Shown: positions 34,888 through 43,003 of the stretch, piece by piece
Layout: every line of letters starts with the position of its first letter
Numbering within the stretch: the stretch's first letter is position 1
From: Oscillospiraceae bacterium
GTDB taxonomy: Bacteria; Bacillota; Clostridia; Oscillospirales; Ruminococcaceae
Direction of reading: 5' to 3'
NCBI GenBank assembly: GCA_017829005.1
Contig: JAGAJF010000154.1
Location: forward strand, 1-52,053
DNA: 52,053 bases
The notes under the pieces: model-generated
The model's database searches: none
What the model saw: only the letters and a program-made list of their open reading frames with translations
What the model was told of the DNA's origin: nothing
Made by a program: the position numbers and the translations under genes

Positions 34888-37110
34888 TTACGACGCTGTA
34901 TCTTCATCGGGTCCGAAAAGCGCCTGATAGTAATTATTATCAACTGCCTGACCCGAGAAGTTTATCTTGTTCTTTACAATGCCCGATATCCTGTCAACAT
35001 ATGCCTTGTCGTATTCATATCCCTCGTTCGGATAGAATTTTCTTGTTCTTGCATTGTATTTTCCGCGCTCTGTCGCCCAGCTGTAGCTGTTCCACAGGGC
35101 TATGGCTTCCGTTCCCGAGAACACGTCCCTTCCCACAAGAAGCCTTGAGTCATACTCAAGTCCGAATAGATTTGACAGGGTGGGCAGGATATCAAGGCTG
35201 TATGTGGGGGCTGATATCTCACAGGAATAGTCCGAAAGCTCGTTTTCAAGACAGCCCGACCAGAGTATCCAGCTGCTGTGATCCTTTTCCCATGGGGCGG
35301 TGTATTTATAGCCGTAAAGGTCGGTCACATAATCCTCGGTATTCTTATAGGTACTCGTCTGCTCAAGTCCGTAAGGGTAATGGTCGGAGGTAAGGCAGAT
35401 GACCGTATCGTCAGCGATACCCGCTTCCTCAAGCTTCTCTACAAGCACTGTGAGGGCGTTTTCAAGCTCCAGCTGATAGCAGAGGTAATAATTTGTCTTG
35501 TCCTTGTACCTGTTTCCGTGGGTCTCAAGAACTTTGGGGAGATTTTGCTTTACCTTGTTGTTACCGCTGTCATAGATGCAGTGTCCGCTGATGGTCATAT
35601 AGTAAAGGCTGAAGGGCTGCTTGTCGATATATTGGTCAATGGTGGTGCCAAGCATTACGGAGTCGTCGGAATACCGCTTTATTATATTTTCAAGCCCGTT
35701 TCCGAAGGCAAGGTAATCGTCATAGCCAAGATTTTTATGGGTCTTGTCACGATTGTAAAAATCAAAGGTGCCATTATGGTAAGCACAGCTCGTATATCCC
35801 AGCCGCTGCAGCTGATTTCCCATTGTAAAATAATTGTTGTTATTTCTGATACTGTACATTGAGTCAACGCCGTGGGAGGGTACAAGCCCCGTTAAAAAGG
35901 AATACTCTCCCGTTGAGGTGGAGCCGCCCCAGGTGGGCTGGTAATATTCCGAGAAATATATGCCCTTATGACTGAGCCTGTAAAGCGTGGGGGTCATTTT
36001 CTCGTCTATCACCACATCGGAAAAGGCTTCGGCGCAGATAAGGATAAGGTTTTTGCCCTCGAAAAGCCCTGTGTACGCATTTTTGTTTGACGGTACAAGG
36101 GACTGAACATATTGGTCAAGAGCTGTCACCTTTGCATTGGCATCGGGCAGCGCTGCAAAGTCGATATCCATTGCATTGACTCCCTGAACAACGGGCAGAG
36201 GGGCTGATGAGGTCTTTTCGGGAACGGTCTGAGATGGTTCGGTAGGTACAGTGGTCGTTACAGACGTGCCCGTAACTGTGGTCTCTTCGGCGGTGACCGA
36301 GGTAACAGAGGACATAGTGCTTTCGGTTTCCTTCGTTTCGGACAGCTCTGTGGGAACTGCTGTGACCGATGTGACTGACGTGACCTCGCTCACAGGCTCG
36401 GAAGCCGGGATCGTATCCGCCATTACAAAAAGGGCTTCCTCTTCATTTCCGAAAAGGGCATATTGGGCGCTGAGCCGCAGGCTTGCTCCAAGCCCGAATT
36501 TCTCGGTGGCAAGGTCAAAATCAAAACGGGTCTTGTATATATCGCTTAGCTCTCCCGAGGCAGCGTTTGACGCTGTGATGCAGAAAACCCCTGCCGCAAG
36601 CACTGCCGCAGAGACCGATACTCCGGGACGAAGCTTGTTTTCGGGAACAAGGCGCAGCTTTCCGCCAAGTATGGTATAAACCACCGCAGGCGCAATGAAC
36701 AGCAGTATCTGAGGTATGGAATTGGTAACTGCGTTGGTTATGTTTTCGCTGTAGCCTGTTACAACGCCCCCAAGCCCTGCAAATATGGAGTCCATCTCCA
36801 TATAAAGCTGAAAACTGTTTCTTACAAGACATTCGGTGGCAAACAGCAGTGCAGTGATGTAAAGCAGTATCATTGTGGATATTTTCTGCGCCCTTCGGGG
36901 TAGGAACGAGATAAGTCCCGACAGTACAAACCCCGAGGACACACCGAACAGCAGCATAAATCCGCAGTCCTCAAAAACAGGCTGTCCCGCAAAGGCTTTC
37001 AGTATTATCTCATTGTAAACAAACACTAAGGGTATATAGAGAAGGGATAATATATCCGACGGACTTTTTTCACGTTTTTCCGACAGAGCTTCGTTTCTTT
37101 TATCTTCCAT
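34888..37110 (-). CDS. LtaS-like phosphoglycerol transferase / sulfatase-fold membrane enzyme (cargo)
   Basis: 740 residues from ATG 37110, which lies after the promoter; longer starts overlap it. Five N-terminal membrane segments (about 15-185) precede a Thr/Val/Ser/Glu-rich linker (about 235-320, with repeated VTSVT). An extracellular alkaline-phosphatase/sulfatase domain follows: metal Glu in ICAEAFSDVVI, probable nucleophile Thr in the TWGGSTSTGEYS loop, and TSDHYPYGL metal ligands. This is the layout of lipoteichoic acid synthase and relatives, which transfer glycerol-phosphate to surface polymers. It is element cargo, with its own promoter and terminator. Confidence 0.87.
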   Translation of the reverse strand: MEDKRNEALSEKREKSPSDILSLLYIPLVFVYNEIILKAFAGQPVFEDCGFMLLFGVSSGFVLSGLISFLPRRAQKISTMILLYITALLFATECLVRNSFQLYMEMDSIFAGLGGVVTGYSENITNAVTNSIPQILLFIAPAVVYTILGGKLRLVPENKLRPGVSVSAAVLAAGVFCITASNAASGELSDIYKTRFDFDLATEKFGLGASLRLSAQYALFGNEEEALFVMADTIPASEPVSEVTSVTSVTAVPTELSETKETESTMSSVTSVTAEETTVTGTSVTTTVPTEPSQTVPEKTSSAPLPVVQGVNAMDIDFAALPDANAKVTALDQYVQSLVPSNKNAYTGLFEGKNLILICAEAFSDVVIDEKMTPTLYRLSHKGIYFSEYYQPTWGGSTSTGEYSFLTGLVPSHGVDSMYSIRNNNNYFTMGNQLQRLGYTSCAYHNGTFDFYNRDKTHKNLGYDDYLAFGNGLENIIKRYSDDSVMLGTTIDQYIDKQPFSLYYMTISGHCIYDSGNNKVKQNLPKVLETHGNRYKDKTNYYLCYQLELENALTVLVEKLEEAGIADDTVICLTSDHYPYGLEQTSTYKNTEDYVTDLYGYKYTAPWEKDHSSWILWSGCLENELSDYSCEISAPTYSLDILPTLSNLFGLEYDSRLLVGRDVFSGTEAIALWNSYSWATERGKYNARTRKFYPNEGYEYDKAYVDRISGIVKNKINFSGQAVDNNYYQALFGPDEDTAS

Positions 37111-37156
37111 CAATATCTCTTTTCTTAGCTTTTTTCGACAGCAGCCGACATATTTC

Positions 37157-37185
37157 ATTATACATCTCGGGAATTTTGGTGTCAA
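37157..37185 (-). promoter_or_regulatory. Promoter of the LtaS-like cargo gene
   Basis: On the minus strand TTGACA (37185-37180), 17-nt spacer, TATAAT (37162-37157), about 40 nt before the start codon. Confidence 0.85.
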
Positions 37186-37227
37186 TGACAATTATGCCGA
37201 ACTTTAACAGGTTTTGCAAAGTTTTTT

Positions 37228-37416
37228 TTAAAACCGTTTTTTATTTATTGATTTCAATTCTCTGAGGACGGCTTTTTTCTGCACATTGTCAAAGCCGCTT
37301 TCAAGCAGTCTGCGTTTTACCATGCGTATGTACAGGTCATTCAGGCGGCGGTCTTTGTCTGCGTTATCTGCAGATATGGTCTCTGCTGTGACAACGGGGG
37401 GCGGTTTCCTCGGCAT
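37228..37416 (-). CDS. Small basic protein of unknown function (element-encoded)
   Basis: 62 residues with ATG 37416 preceded by AGAGGTGA, a good ribosome site. The N-terminal part is Pro-rich (MPRKPPPVVTAET), and the rest is predicted helical and strongly basic (DLYIRMVKRRLLESG, KKAVLRELKSINKKRF), compatible with DNA or protein binding. It is not recognised. It lies between divergent cargo genes, 118 nt before the LtaS-like start. It could be a recombination directionality factor for the serine recombinase, since those are small and highly variable, but only size, charge and location support this. Confidence 0.6.
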   Translation of the reverse strand: MPRKPPPVVTAETISADNADKDRRLNDLYIRMVKRRLLESGFDNVQKKAVLRELKSINKKRF

Positions 37417-37498
37417 AGCTTCACCTCTTTGTTCTCATTCTTCCGCTTTTGTAATATATTCGTGGGATAACTTAATAAGAACGTGAATTATTCGGCAC

Positions 37499-37527
37499 TT
37501 GACAATTATGATAAAATGGTTTAAAAT
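37499..37527 (+). promoter_or_regulatory. Promoter of the CoA-transferase gene
   Basis: TTGACA (37499-37504), 17-nt spacer, TAAAAT (37522-37527), 49 nt before ATG 37577. Confidence 0.8.
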
Positions 37528-37576
37528 GTATAATGGATTATTTTGTGATAATATGTCAGAAAAGAGAGAGTAAAAA

Positions 37577-39106
37577 ATGTACAGAATTATGACCCCGGAC
37601 GAAGCCATAAGTCTTATAAAGGACGGCGATGTTATCTGCCTTAACTCCTTTGTGGGAATTGAAAATCCCGTAGAGCTTCACGAAGCTGTTTACAGAAGAT
37701 ACAAGCAGACAAGAACGCCCTCGCACCTGACCATCATTTCAAGCGCAGGCTTCGGCGTGTGGGACGAGAACAGGAATGCCGAGAGCTACATAAGAGAGGG
37801 CGCGGTGGATAAGCTTATCTGCGGTCATTTCGGCGCAATGCTCAGCACAAAAAAGCTTGTCCTTGAAGATAGGTTTGAGGCATATAATCTCCCCTTGGGC
37901 TGCATTTCCCACGCTATTCGTGCGCAGGCAGGAGGACTGCCCGGTGCGCTGTCAAAGGTGGGGCTTGATATTTTCGTTGACCCCCGTCTCGATGGTCCCG
38001 GAATAAACAATATTTCCCATGATAATTCCCTGGTAAAGCGGGTGGAGGTGGATAACGAGGAATTTCTCTACTACACCCTGCCAAAGATAAATGTTGCACT
38101 CATCAAGGGCACTGCCGCCGACCGCAAGGGAAACATTTCCTTTGACGAGATGTATATGTCGGGTGACGCACTGTCCATCTGTCAGGCAGTAAAGGCTAAT
38201 CACGGCAAGGTCATTGTGCAGGTTGACAGAATTGTCAGCACTCCTTCACGTCCCAGAAATACCATTATCCCCGGCTGTCTCGTGGACGCCATTGTTATGG
38301 TGGAGCCTGAGCCCAGACACGCGGCTTATGAGTCCCTTACGGGAAGCTTTGAGATACCCTATGCTCAGTGGCAGGACTGGAACGAAATGCTTGCAGAGCG
38401 CACTGCCACAAAGACAGCGTACAATCCTGCAGCGAACATTATCGGAAAGCGTGCTTCCCGGGAGCTAAGGCCTGAGGATATCGTCAACATCGGCATAGGC
38501 ATACCCGAGAATGTGTCACGATACGCAAGGGAGAGCGGTATGCTCGACCGTATAACCCTGACTGTGGAGTCGGGCGGCGTAGGCGGATTTCCCGCTTCGG
38601 GAACGGTTTTCGGCGCTATGATAGGCGCTGCATCTATGAACGATATGGCAAACCAGTTCGACCTTTACGACAACGGGGGACTTGACATCTGCTTCATGGG
38701 CGGACTTGAGGTTGACCGTTTCGGAAATGTTAATTCCCACAGAGGTCCCGGCGCATTCTCGGGCATCGGCGGATTTGCAAACATCACCGCAAAGACCCAT
38801 ACTGTTGTTTTCTGTCTGACCTTCAACACAAAGGGTCTTGAGGTCATCGAGGGCGAGGAATGGGTTACTGTTGAGCGAAACGGCGATATACCCAAGTTTG
38901 TGGAAAGGATAAACAGCATAAGCTTCTCCGCAAAGCGGGCTCTTGTTAATAAGCAGAGAGTGCTTTACGTGACCGAGCGCTGCGTGTTTGAGCTGTGCAG
39001 AAGCGGTCTCAGGCTCATTGAGGTTTACAGCGGCATTGACCCCAAGAGGGATATCATTGATCTGCTGCCCTTTGAGATAGAGATCGCTCCCGAAATAAAG
39101 CTCTGA
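37577..39106 (+). CDS. Propionate/acyl-CoA CoA-transferase, YdiF/Pct family (cargo)
   Basis: 509 residues, a fused alpha-beta CoA-transferase of class I. The active-site glutamate is E331 in TLTVESGGVGGFPASG, which forms the enzyme-CoA thioester. The N-terminal half starts with the MTPDEAISLIKDGDVICLNSF pattern. Family members swap CoA between short acids such as propionate, acetate, lactate and butyrate. In a fermenting gut bacterium this could alter end products. It has its own promoter and a strong GAGAGAG region upstream. It is cargo of the feoB element; 20 nt separate it from the YunG-like gene. Confidence 0.9.
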   Translation: MYRIMTPDEAISLIKDGDVICLNSFVGIENPVELHEAVYRRYKQTRTPSHLTIISSAGFGVWDENRNAESYIREGAVDKLICGHFGAMLSTKKLVLEDRFEAYNLPLGCISHAIRAQAGGLPGALSKVGLDIFVDPRLDGPGINNISHDNSLVKRVEVDNEEFLYYTLPKINVALIKGTAADRKGNISFDEMYMSGDALSICQAVKANHGKVIVQVDRIVSTPSRPRNTIIPGCLVDAIVMVEPEPRHAAYESLTGSFEIPYAQWQDWNEMLAERTATKTAYNPAANIIGKRASRELRPEDIVNIGIGIPENVSRYARESGMLDRITLTVESGGVGGFPASGTVFGAMIGAASMNDMANQFDLYDNGGLDICFMGGLEVDRFGNVNSHRGPGAFSGIGGFANITAKTHTVVFCLTFNTKGLEVIEGEEWVTVERNGDIPKFVERINSISFSAKRALVNKQRVLYVTERCVFELCRSGLRLIEVYSGIDPKRDIIDLLPFEIEIAPEIKL

Positions 39107-39126
39107 GAATAAAGCGAGGTGCCTTT

Positions 39127-39561
39127 ATGGAATATAAATTTTACGGCTGGGAAACGGCTGATGTTCCCCCTGTAAGCGATGAATACAGCAGGATATCAGA
39201 CCCCCGTGCGCTTTATGATATGCTGTCTGAGATATGGTGCGCCGAAACCTGTGCGCCCCGTCTGAGAGACGGCTGGACAAAGGAAAATATGACCCTGGGG
39301 CAATGCTCCATAACCGCATTTCTCGCTCAGGATATTTTCGGAGGAAGGGTGTACGGTATTCTCAGAGAGGGCGGGAATTATCATTGCTACAACGTTGTGG
39401 GCGACTGCGTTTTCGACCTTACAAGCGAGCAGTTCGGCGATGAGAAGCTGTGCTATGAGGATGATCCCGAACAGTTCAGAGAGGTGCATTTTTCAAAAGA
39501 GGAAAAGCGGCTCAGATATGAATATCTGAAAAATGCGCTCCGTGCAAGGCTTTCTGAATAA
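39127..39561 (+). CDS. YunG family protein of unknown function (cargo)
   Basis: 144 residues. The segment MTLGQCSITAFLAQDIFGG (about residues 56-74), followed by HCYNVVGDCVFDLTSEQF, matches YunG-like proteins of Bacillus, for which no activity is known to me. The Cys and His positions could hint at a papain-like fold, but this is a guess. ATG 39127 follows GAGGTG and is probably co-transcribed with the CoA-transferase. Confidence 0.75.
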   Translation: MEYKFYGWETADVPPVSDEYSRISDPRALYDMLSEIWCAETCAPRLRDGWTKENMTLGQCSITAFLAQDIFGGRVYGILREGGNYHCYNVVGDCVFDLTSEQFGDEKLCYEDDPEQFREVHFSKEEKRLRYEYLKNALRARLSE

Positions 39562-39623
39562 ATTTTTCACCCCGTGTCTGCATATAGGTACGGGGTCATA
39601 TATTTGACGCATAAAAAATCCCC

Positions 39624-39652
39624 TTGAAAACCAAAATAAAGTGTGATATAAT
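39624..39652 (+). promoter_or_regulatory. Promoter of the PD-(D/E)XK cargo gene
   Basis: TTGAAA (39624-39629), 17-nt spacer, TATAAT (39647-39652). Confidence 0.85.
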
Positions 39653-39682
39653 GAAGATAATAAGGACGGGAGGAGAAAAACG

Positions 39683-40528
39683 ATGGCACGAAATGTTATT
39701 TCAGCTAAGCTTGATATTATTTTCAAGAAGATATTTACCGAAAATGAAGATATGCTCCATTCCTTTGTGGCAAGTATGCTTGGTATTTCCCCCGAAAGCA
39801 TTTCCGAGATCAAGATAACCAATCCAGAACTGCCTCCCGAAACGCTGGCAGGGAAATTCAGCCGCCTTGATTTAAATCTTAAAGTGGATAACCGCCTTGT
39901 CAATGTGGAAATTCAGGTGAAAAATGATGTGGATTACCGTGACAGAACCCTTTTCTACTGGGCAAAGCTCTATTCCTCTGAGCTCAAAAGCGGTGAGGAA
40001 TACAGTGAGCTTAAACAGACCATAACCATAAATATCATCAATTTCAATATGTTCGGTGGTGATGATTATCACACCGAAGTTGCGGCAATGATAAAAGGAA
40101 CTGATGAGGTGTTCTCAGACAAGTTCGGCATACACTTCTTTGAACTGAAAAAGGTCGGAAAGAAGCCCGACCCCAATAACAGCAGAGAATTATGGCTGCA
40201 GTTTATCAATGCAGACAGTGAGGAGGAGTTTGAAATGATCGAAGCTACCAATGTACCTATAATGCAGAAGGCTGTCAGGATAATTTATGACATCAGCGAG
40301 GATACTAAGATCAGAGAAATAGCACGTCTGCGCGAAAAGGCTCTTCATGATGAAGCTTCTGCTTTGAAGAATGCCAAGGCGGAAGGTAGGGCGGAAGGAA
40401 GAGAAGAAGGCAGGGCAGAAGGAAGAGAAGAAGGCAGGGCGGAAGAGCGTGCCGAAGCAGTCCGAAAGATGAAAGCTTTGGGCTTTACCGATGATCAGAT
40501 AAAATCCTTATATCCCGATATGGTGTAA
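39683..40528 (+). CDS. Rpn/PD-(D/E)XK nuclease family (transposase-like) protein
   Basis: 281 residues. The start ARNVISAKLDIIFKKIFTEN and the nuclease core RLDLNLKVDNRLVNVEIQVKN (Asp, then ExQ, near residues 62-81) place it in the PD-(D/E)XK group that includes Rpn recombination-promoting nucleases. The C-terminal tail holds Glu/Gly/Arg repeats (EGREEGRAEGREEGRAE, about residues 235-262) ending in a short helix FTDDQIKSLYP, a layout common in this family. It lies upstream of the serine recombinase. Members cause DNA breaks; a role in moving this element is not established. It may be a passenger. Confidence 0.83.
   Translation: MARNVISAKLDIIFKKIFTENEDMLHSFVASMLGISPESISEIKITNPELPPETLAGKFSRLDLNLKVDNRLVNVEIQVKNDVDYRDRTLFYWAKLYSSELKSGEEYSELKQTITINIINFNMFGGDDYHTEVAAMIKGTDEVFSDKFGIHFFELKKVGKKPDPNNSRELWLQFINADSEEEFEMIEATNVPIMQKAVRIIYDISEDTKIREIARLREKALHDEASALKNAKAEGRAEGREEGRAEGREEGRAEERAEAVRKMKALGFTDDQIKSLYPDMV
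40391..40438 (+). repeat. Two 24-bp tandem repeats inside the Rpn-like gene
   Basis: Units at 40391-40414 and 40415-40438 differ at one base and encode an eight-residue Glu/Gly/Arg repeat, flanked by partial units. Copy number could vary between strains without breaking the frame. Confidence 0.85.
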
Positions 40529-40569
40529 ATTATCACTTCTCAAAGCTCAGATGACTTCATATAATAAAT

Positions 40570-40614
40570 ACAAAGGGTTTGACACCTGTGAGCAGCAGGT
40601 CTCAAGCCCTTTGT
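40570..40614 (+). promoter_or_regulatory. Long stem-loop just upstream of the serine recombinase gene
   Basis: ACAAAGGG, TTGA and ACCTG on the left pair in order with CAGGT, TCAA and CCCTTTGT on the right, giving a 19-position stem with one mismatch and one wobble, around the loop TGAGCAG. CTCTATAT follows, not a clear T-run. The recombinase ribosome site begins 9 nt later. It may end the Rpn-like transcript or control recombinase expression. Confidence 0.65.
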
Positions 40615-40636
40615 CTCTATATAAGGGGGAAATGAG

Positions 40637-42253
40637 TTGTCAAAGCTCTGCTATATCTATGCCAGAAAATCTGTGGACACCGGCAAAGGCGAAAGTATAG
40701 AAAATCAGATAGCTCTATGCAAAAGCTATATGACTTCATCGCTTTCCGACAAGGATATCCGTTTTATAATATACACCGACAAGGGATTTTCGGGCAAAAG
40801 CACAGACCGTCCGCAGTTTAAGAAGATGTACGAGGATATAAGGCTCTGCCGTCCCGATTTCGTTGTATGCTACCGTCTTGACAGGATAAGCAGGAATGTG
40901 GGTGATTTTGCCGGGTTCAGCGAGTATCTTGAGCGGTGTAATACTGCCTTTGTCAGCGTAAATGAGAAGTTTGATACCTCAAGTCCTATGGGAAAGGCCA
41001 TGATGTACATAACCTCCGTTTTTGCACAGCTTGAGCGGGAAACCATTGCCGAACGTGTCCGTGATAATATGCATATGCTGGCAAAAACAGGCAGATGGCT
41101 GGGTGGGACCGCGCCTATGGGTTACACCGCAGTAAAGGACTGCTCTGTTATTATGGAGGGGAAGGCACAGTCTGCCTCAAGGCTGAAATCCGTTCCCGCA
41201 GAGCTTGATATCGTTCGGGAAATGTTTGAAAAATACCTTGAGACAAAAAGCATCTCGGCGGTAAGCAAATATCTGATATCACAGAATATCACATCAAAAA
41301 ACGGAAAGGACTTTTCGCTGCCCGGGATAAAGGAAATATTACAAAATCCTGTTTACTGCATTGCCGACGAGGATTCTCTTGAATATTTCCGCTCCTGCGG
41401 CTCGGACGTATGCTTTGACGAGAGCTGCTTTGACGGAAAATCAGGTCTTATTTCCTATAACAAGCGTGATTACTCAAAGGGAAATTCTCCCCGTCAGACC
41501 CGTGACAAATGGATAATTGCGGCGGGAAAGCATGAGGGGATAATATCGGGAAGCGACTGGGCGGCTGTTCAGAAATTTATTGACCTCAGCAGACCAACGG
41601 GAAAAGCCCCCGCAAAAATGCACAATGACTATGCTCTTCTGTCGGGAATGATATTCTGCGGTAAATGCGGGGAGAGAATGTTTGCAAAAATTCACAGCGG
41701 AGCACGGTTATCTCACGGGAATTTCAGTTATATATGCAGCAAAAAGCTTAGAGGCGGCACTGCTCACTGCGATTGCCCAAATCTTCCGGGAAAATCAACG
41801 GACGATGCAGTTTGCAGGCAGCTTTTAAAATATGCGGACAAAGCTTTGCATATTGATGATTTAGCTCAAAGGCTGTGTAATGAGGTCATAAGCAGCACTT
41901 CCGAGACGGAAAGGCTCAGGTGTGCTGTTGCCGAATGTGAAAGGAAAGCGGGAAATCTCTTAACCGCTGTATCCTCGGGAAATGCGGGAGAGGCTTTGCT
42001 TGCTCATATCAGCTCGGAGCTTGAAAAGCTGGACGTCCGAAAAATGCAGCTTAAAGAAAAGCTTGACAGTCTTGAAGCAGCATACTGTTGGGAAAACAGC
42101 TGTGCAGAACAGCCCGAGGAGCTTGCAGCGGCTCTTTCGTCGTTTTCGGGCAGCTATGAGGATATGACCGTATATGAAAAGAGGGAAATGATCGGGATAC
42201 TTGCGGACAGAATGACATGGGACGGAGAAAGGCTCCGCATTTTTATTAAATAA
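40637..42253 (+). CDS. Large serine recombinase (site-specific integrase/excisionase of the element)
   Basis: 538 residues from TTG 40637, after AAGGGGGA. The resolvase catalytic domain (1-150) has nucleophile Ser12 in YIYARKSVD, and YRLDRISRN with the catalytic arginines. A recombinase DNA-binding domain follows (about 165-290), then a zinc ribbon (CGKCGERMF, then YICSKKL and CDCP, about 340-390) and a coiled coil (about 420-500). The size and layout match large serine integrases such as TnpX and phiC31-type enzymes. It ends 4 nt before the right arm of the element, a usual position for such enzymes. It is the only recombinase seen in the window. Confidence 0.95.
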   Translation: MSKLCYIYARKSVDTGKGESIENQIALCKSYMTSSLSDKDIRFIIYTDKGFSGKSTDRPQFKKMYEDIRLCRPDFVVCYRLDRISRNVGDFAGFSEYLERCNTAFVSVNEKFDTSSPMGKAMMYITSVFAQLERETIAERVRDNMHMLAKTGRWLGGTAPMGYTAVKDCSVIMEGKAQSASRLKSVPAELDIVREMFEKYLETKSISAVSKYLISQNITSKNGKDFSLPGIKEILQNPVYCIADEDSLEYFRSCGSDVCFDESCFDGKSGLISYNKRDYSKGNSPRQTRDKWIIAAGKHEGIISGSDWAAVQKFIDLSRPTGKAPAKMHNDYALLSGMIFCGKCGERMFAKIHSGARLSHGNFSYICSKKLRGGTAHCDCPNLPGKSTDDAVCRQLLKYADKALHIDDLAQRLCNEVISSTSETERLRCAVAECERKAGNLLTAVSSGNAGEALLAHISSELEKLDVRKMQLKEKLDSLEAAYCWENSCAEQPEELAAALSSFSGSYEDMTVYEKREMIGILADRMTWDGERLRIFIK

Positions 42254-42256
42254 ACC

Positions 42257-42306
42257 TTGTTTCCCTTACAGCGGCGGCGCATTTCCCGCCCTTATTACGC
42301 TTATAG
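42257..42306 (+). other. Right attachment site (attR) of the feoB element
   Basis: The element arm TTGTTTCCCTTACA plus GCGGCGGC (42257-42278) is followed by GC, the core ATTTCC (42281-42286), and resumed feoB sequence CGCCCTTATTACG. The arm mirrors the left arm, so the circular form would carry a 52-bp near-palindromic attP centred on TT. Confidence 0.9.
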
Positions 42307-42998
42307 GTCTGCTTACGGCGGCAGGCACGGGTGGAAGCCTGCTCAGCGCACTTATGCTCACAGGGGTCATTGCTCTGGGCGCTGTTATCACCTTCTTAAC
42401 ATCAAAGCTGCTGTCAAAGACGGTGCTTCGGGGCGTGGCGGCTTCTTTTGCACTGGAGCTTCCCCCGTACCGCCAACCGCAGATAGGAAAAGTCCTTATC
42501 CGCTCTCTTCTTGACAGGACGGTATTCGTTCTGGGCAGGGCAGTGACGGTGGCGGCTCCTGCAGGGCTTGTGATATGGCTGCTGGCGAATATTTCAGTTG
42601 GAGATACAAGTCTGCTGTCCATGTGTGCTGAGTTTCTCGACCCCTTCGGCAGGGTATTCGGTATGGACGGGGTAATAATTCTGGCATTTATTCTGGGATT
42701 TCCCGCAAACGAGATCGTCCTGCCCATAATGATGATGATATATACGGGTCAGACCACTCTTACCGAGGCAGGCAGCGGTGCTATGGCGGAGATATTTGCC
42801 GCAAACGGCTGGACGGGACTTACAGCGATATGCGTTATCATTTTTATGCTCTGCCACTTTCCCTGCTCCACCACCTGCCTTACCATCAAAAAGGAAACAG
42901 GTTCGTGGAAGCAGACAGGGCTTGCTATGGCTCTGCCCACGGTAACGGGGCTGCTGCTCTGCGCTGTTATCAACGGAGCATATCACTTGTTTATATAA
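42282..42998 (+). pseudogene. feoB: Ferrous iron transporter FeoB, 3' part
   Basis: Encodes the last 238 residues of FeoB in the same phase as the 5' part: FPALITLIGLL, then membrane segments, LLDRTVFVLGRAVTVAAP, LGFPANEIVLPI (a conserved gate motif), and FMLCHFPCSTTCLTIKKET. No promoter or good ribosome site is seen in front; the first in-frame ATG is at 42354. It ends at a terminator. Unless the element leaves, this half of the channel is probably not made as part of FeoB. Confidence 0.92.
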
Positions 42999-43003
42999 AC
43001 AAA

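Larger units (their letters stand above)
34811..42280. mobile_element. 7,470-bp integrative element in feoB, mobilised by a large serine recombinase
   Basis: The bounds are set by the repeated core ATTTCC at 34811 and 42281 and by inverted arms inside each end. Joining the outer flanks at the core keeps the codon phase and recreates CNGRFPALITLI, a normal FeoB stretch, so insertion was precise. Contents: LtaS-like enzyme and 62-residue basic protein (minus strand), CoA-transferase, YunG-like, PD-(D/E)XK protein and serine recombinase (plus strand). There are no phage structural, replication or conjugation genes. Cargo base composition resembles the host, suggesting long residence or a related donor. 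Confidence 0.9.

Noticed and set aside
33957-34943. Minus-strand open frame crossing the feoB/element left junction
   Set aside because: It is antisense to feoB and spans the insertion point, and its product is rich in Arg/Pro/Ser with no motif. It is not a fusion gene.
40391-40438. Tandem repeats as a recombination hot spot of the element ends
   Set aside because: The repeats are in the coding tail of the Rpn-like gene and share no sequence with the att arms.
34811-42280. Element as a prophage or conjugative transposon
   Set aside because: No capsid, portal, terminase, lysis, replication, relaxase or type IV secretion genes are present, and 7.5 kb is fully occupied by other genes.
42354-42998. 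3' feoB fragment as an independent membrane protein gene
   Set aside because: There is no promoter or ribosome site before the ATG at 42354, and the fragment matches the end of FeoB in phase with the 5' part.
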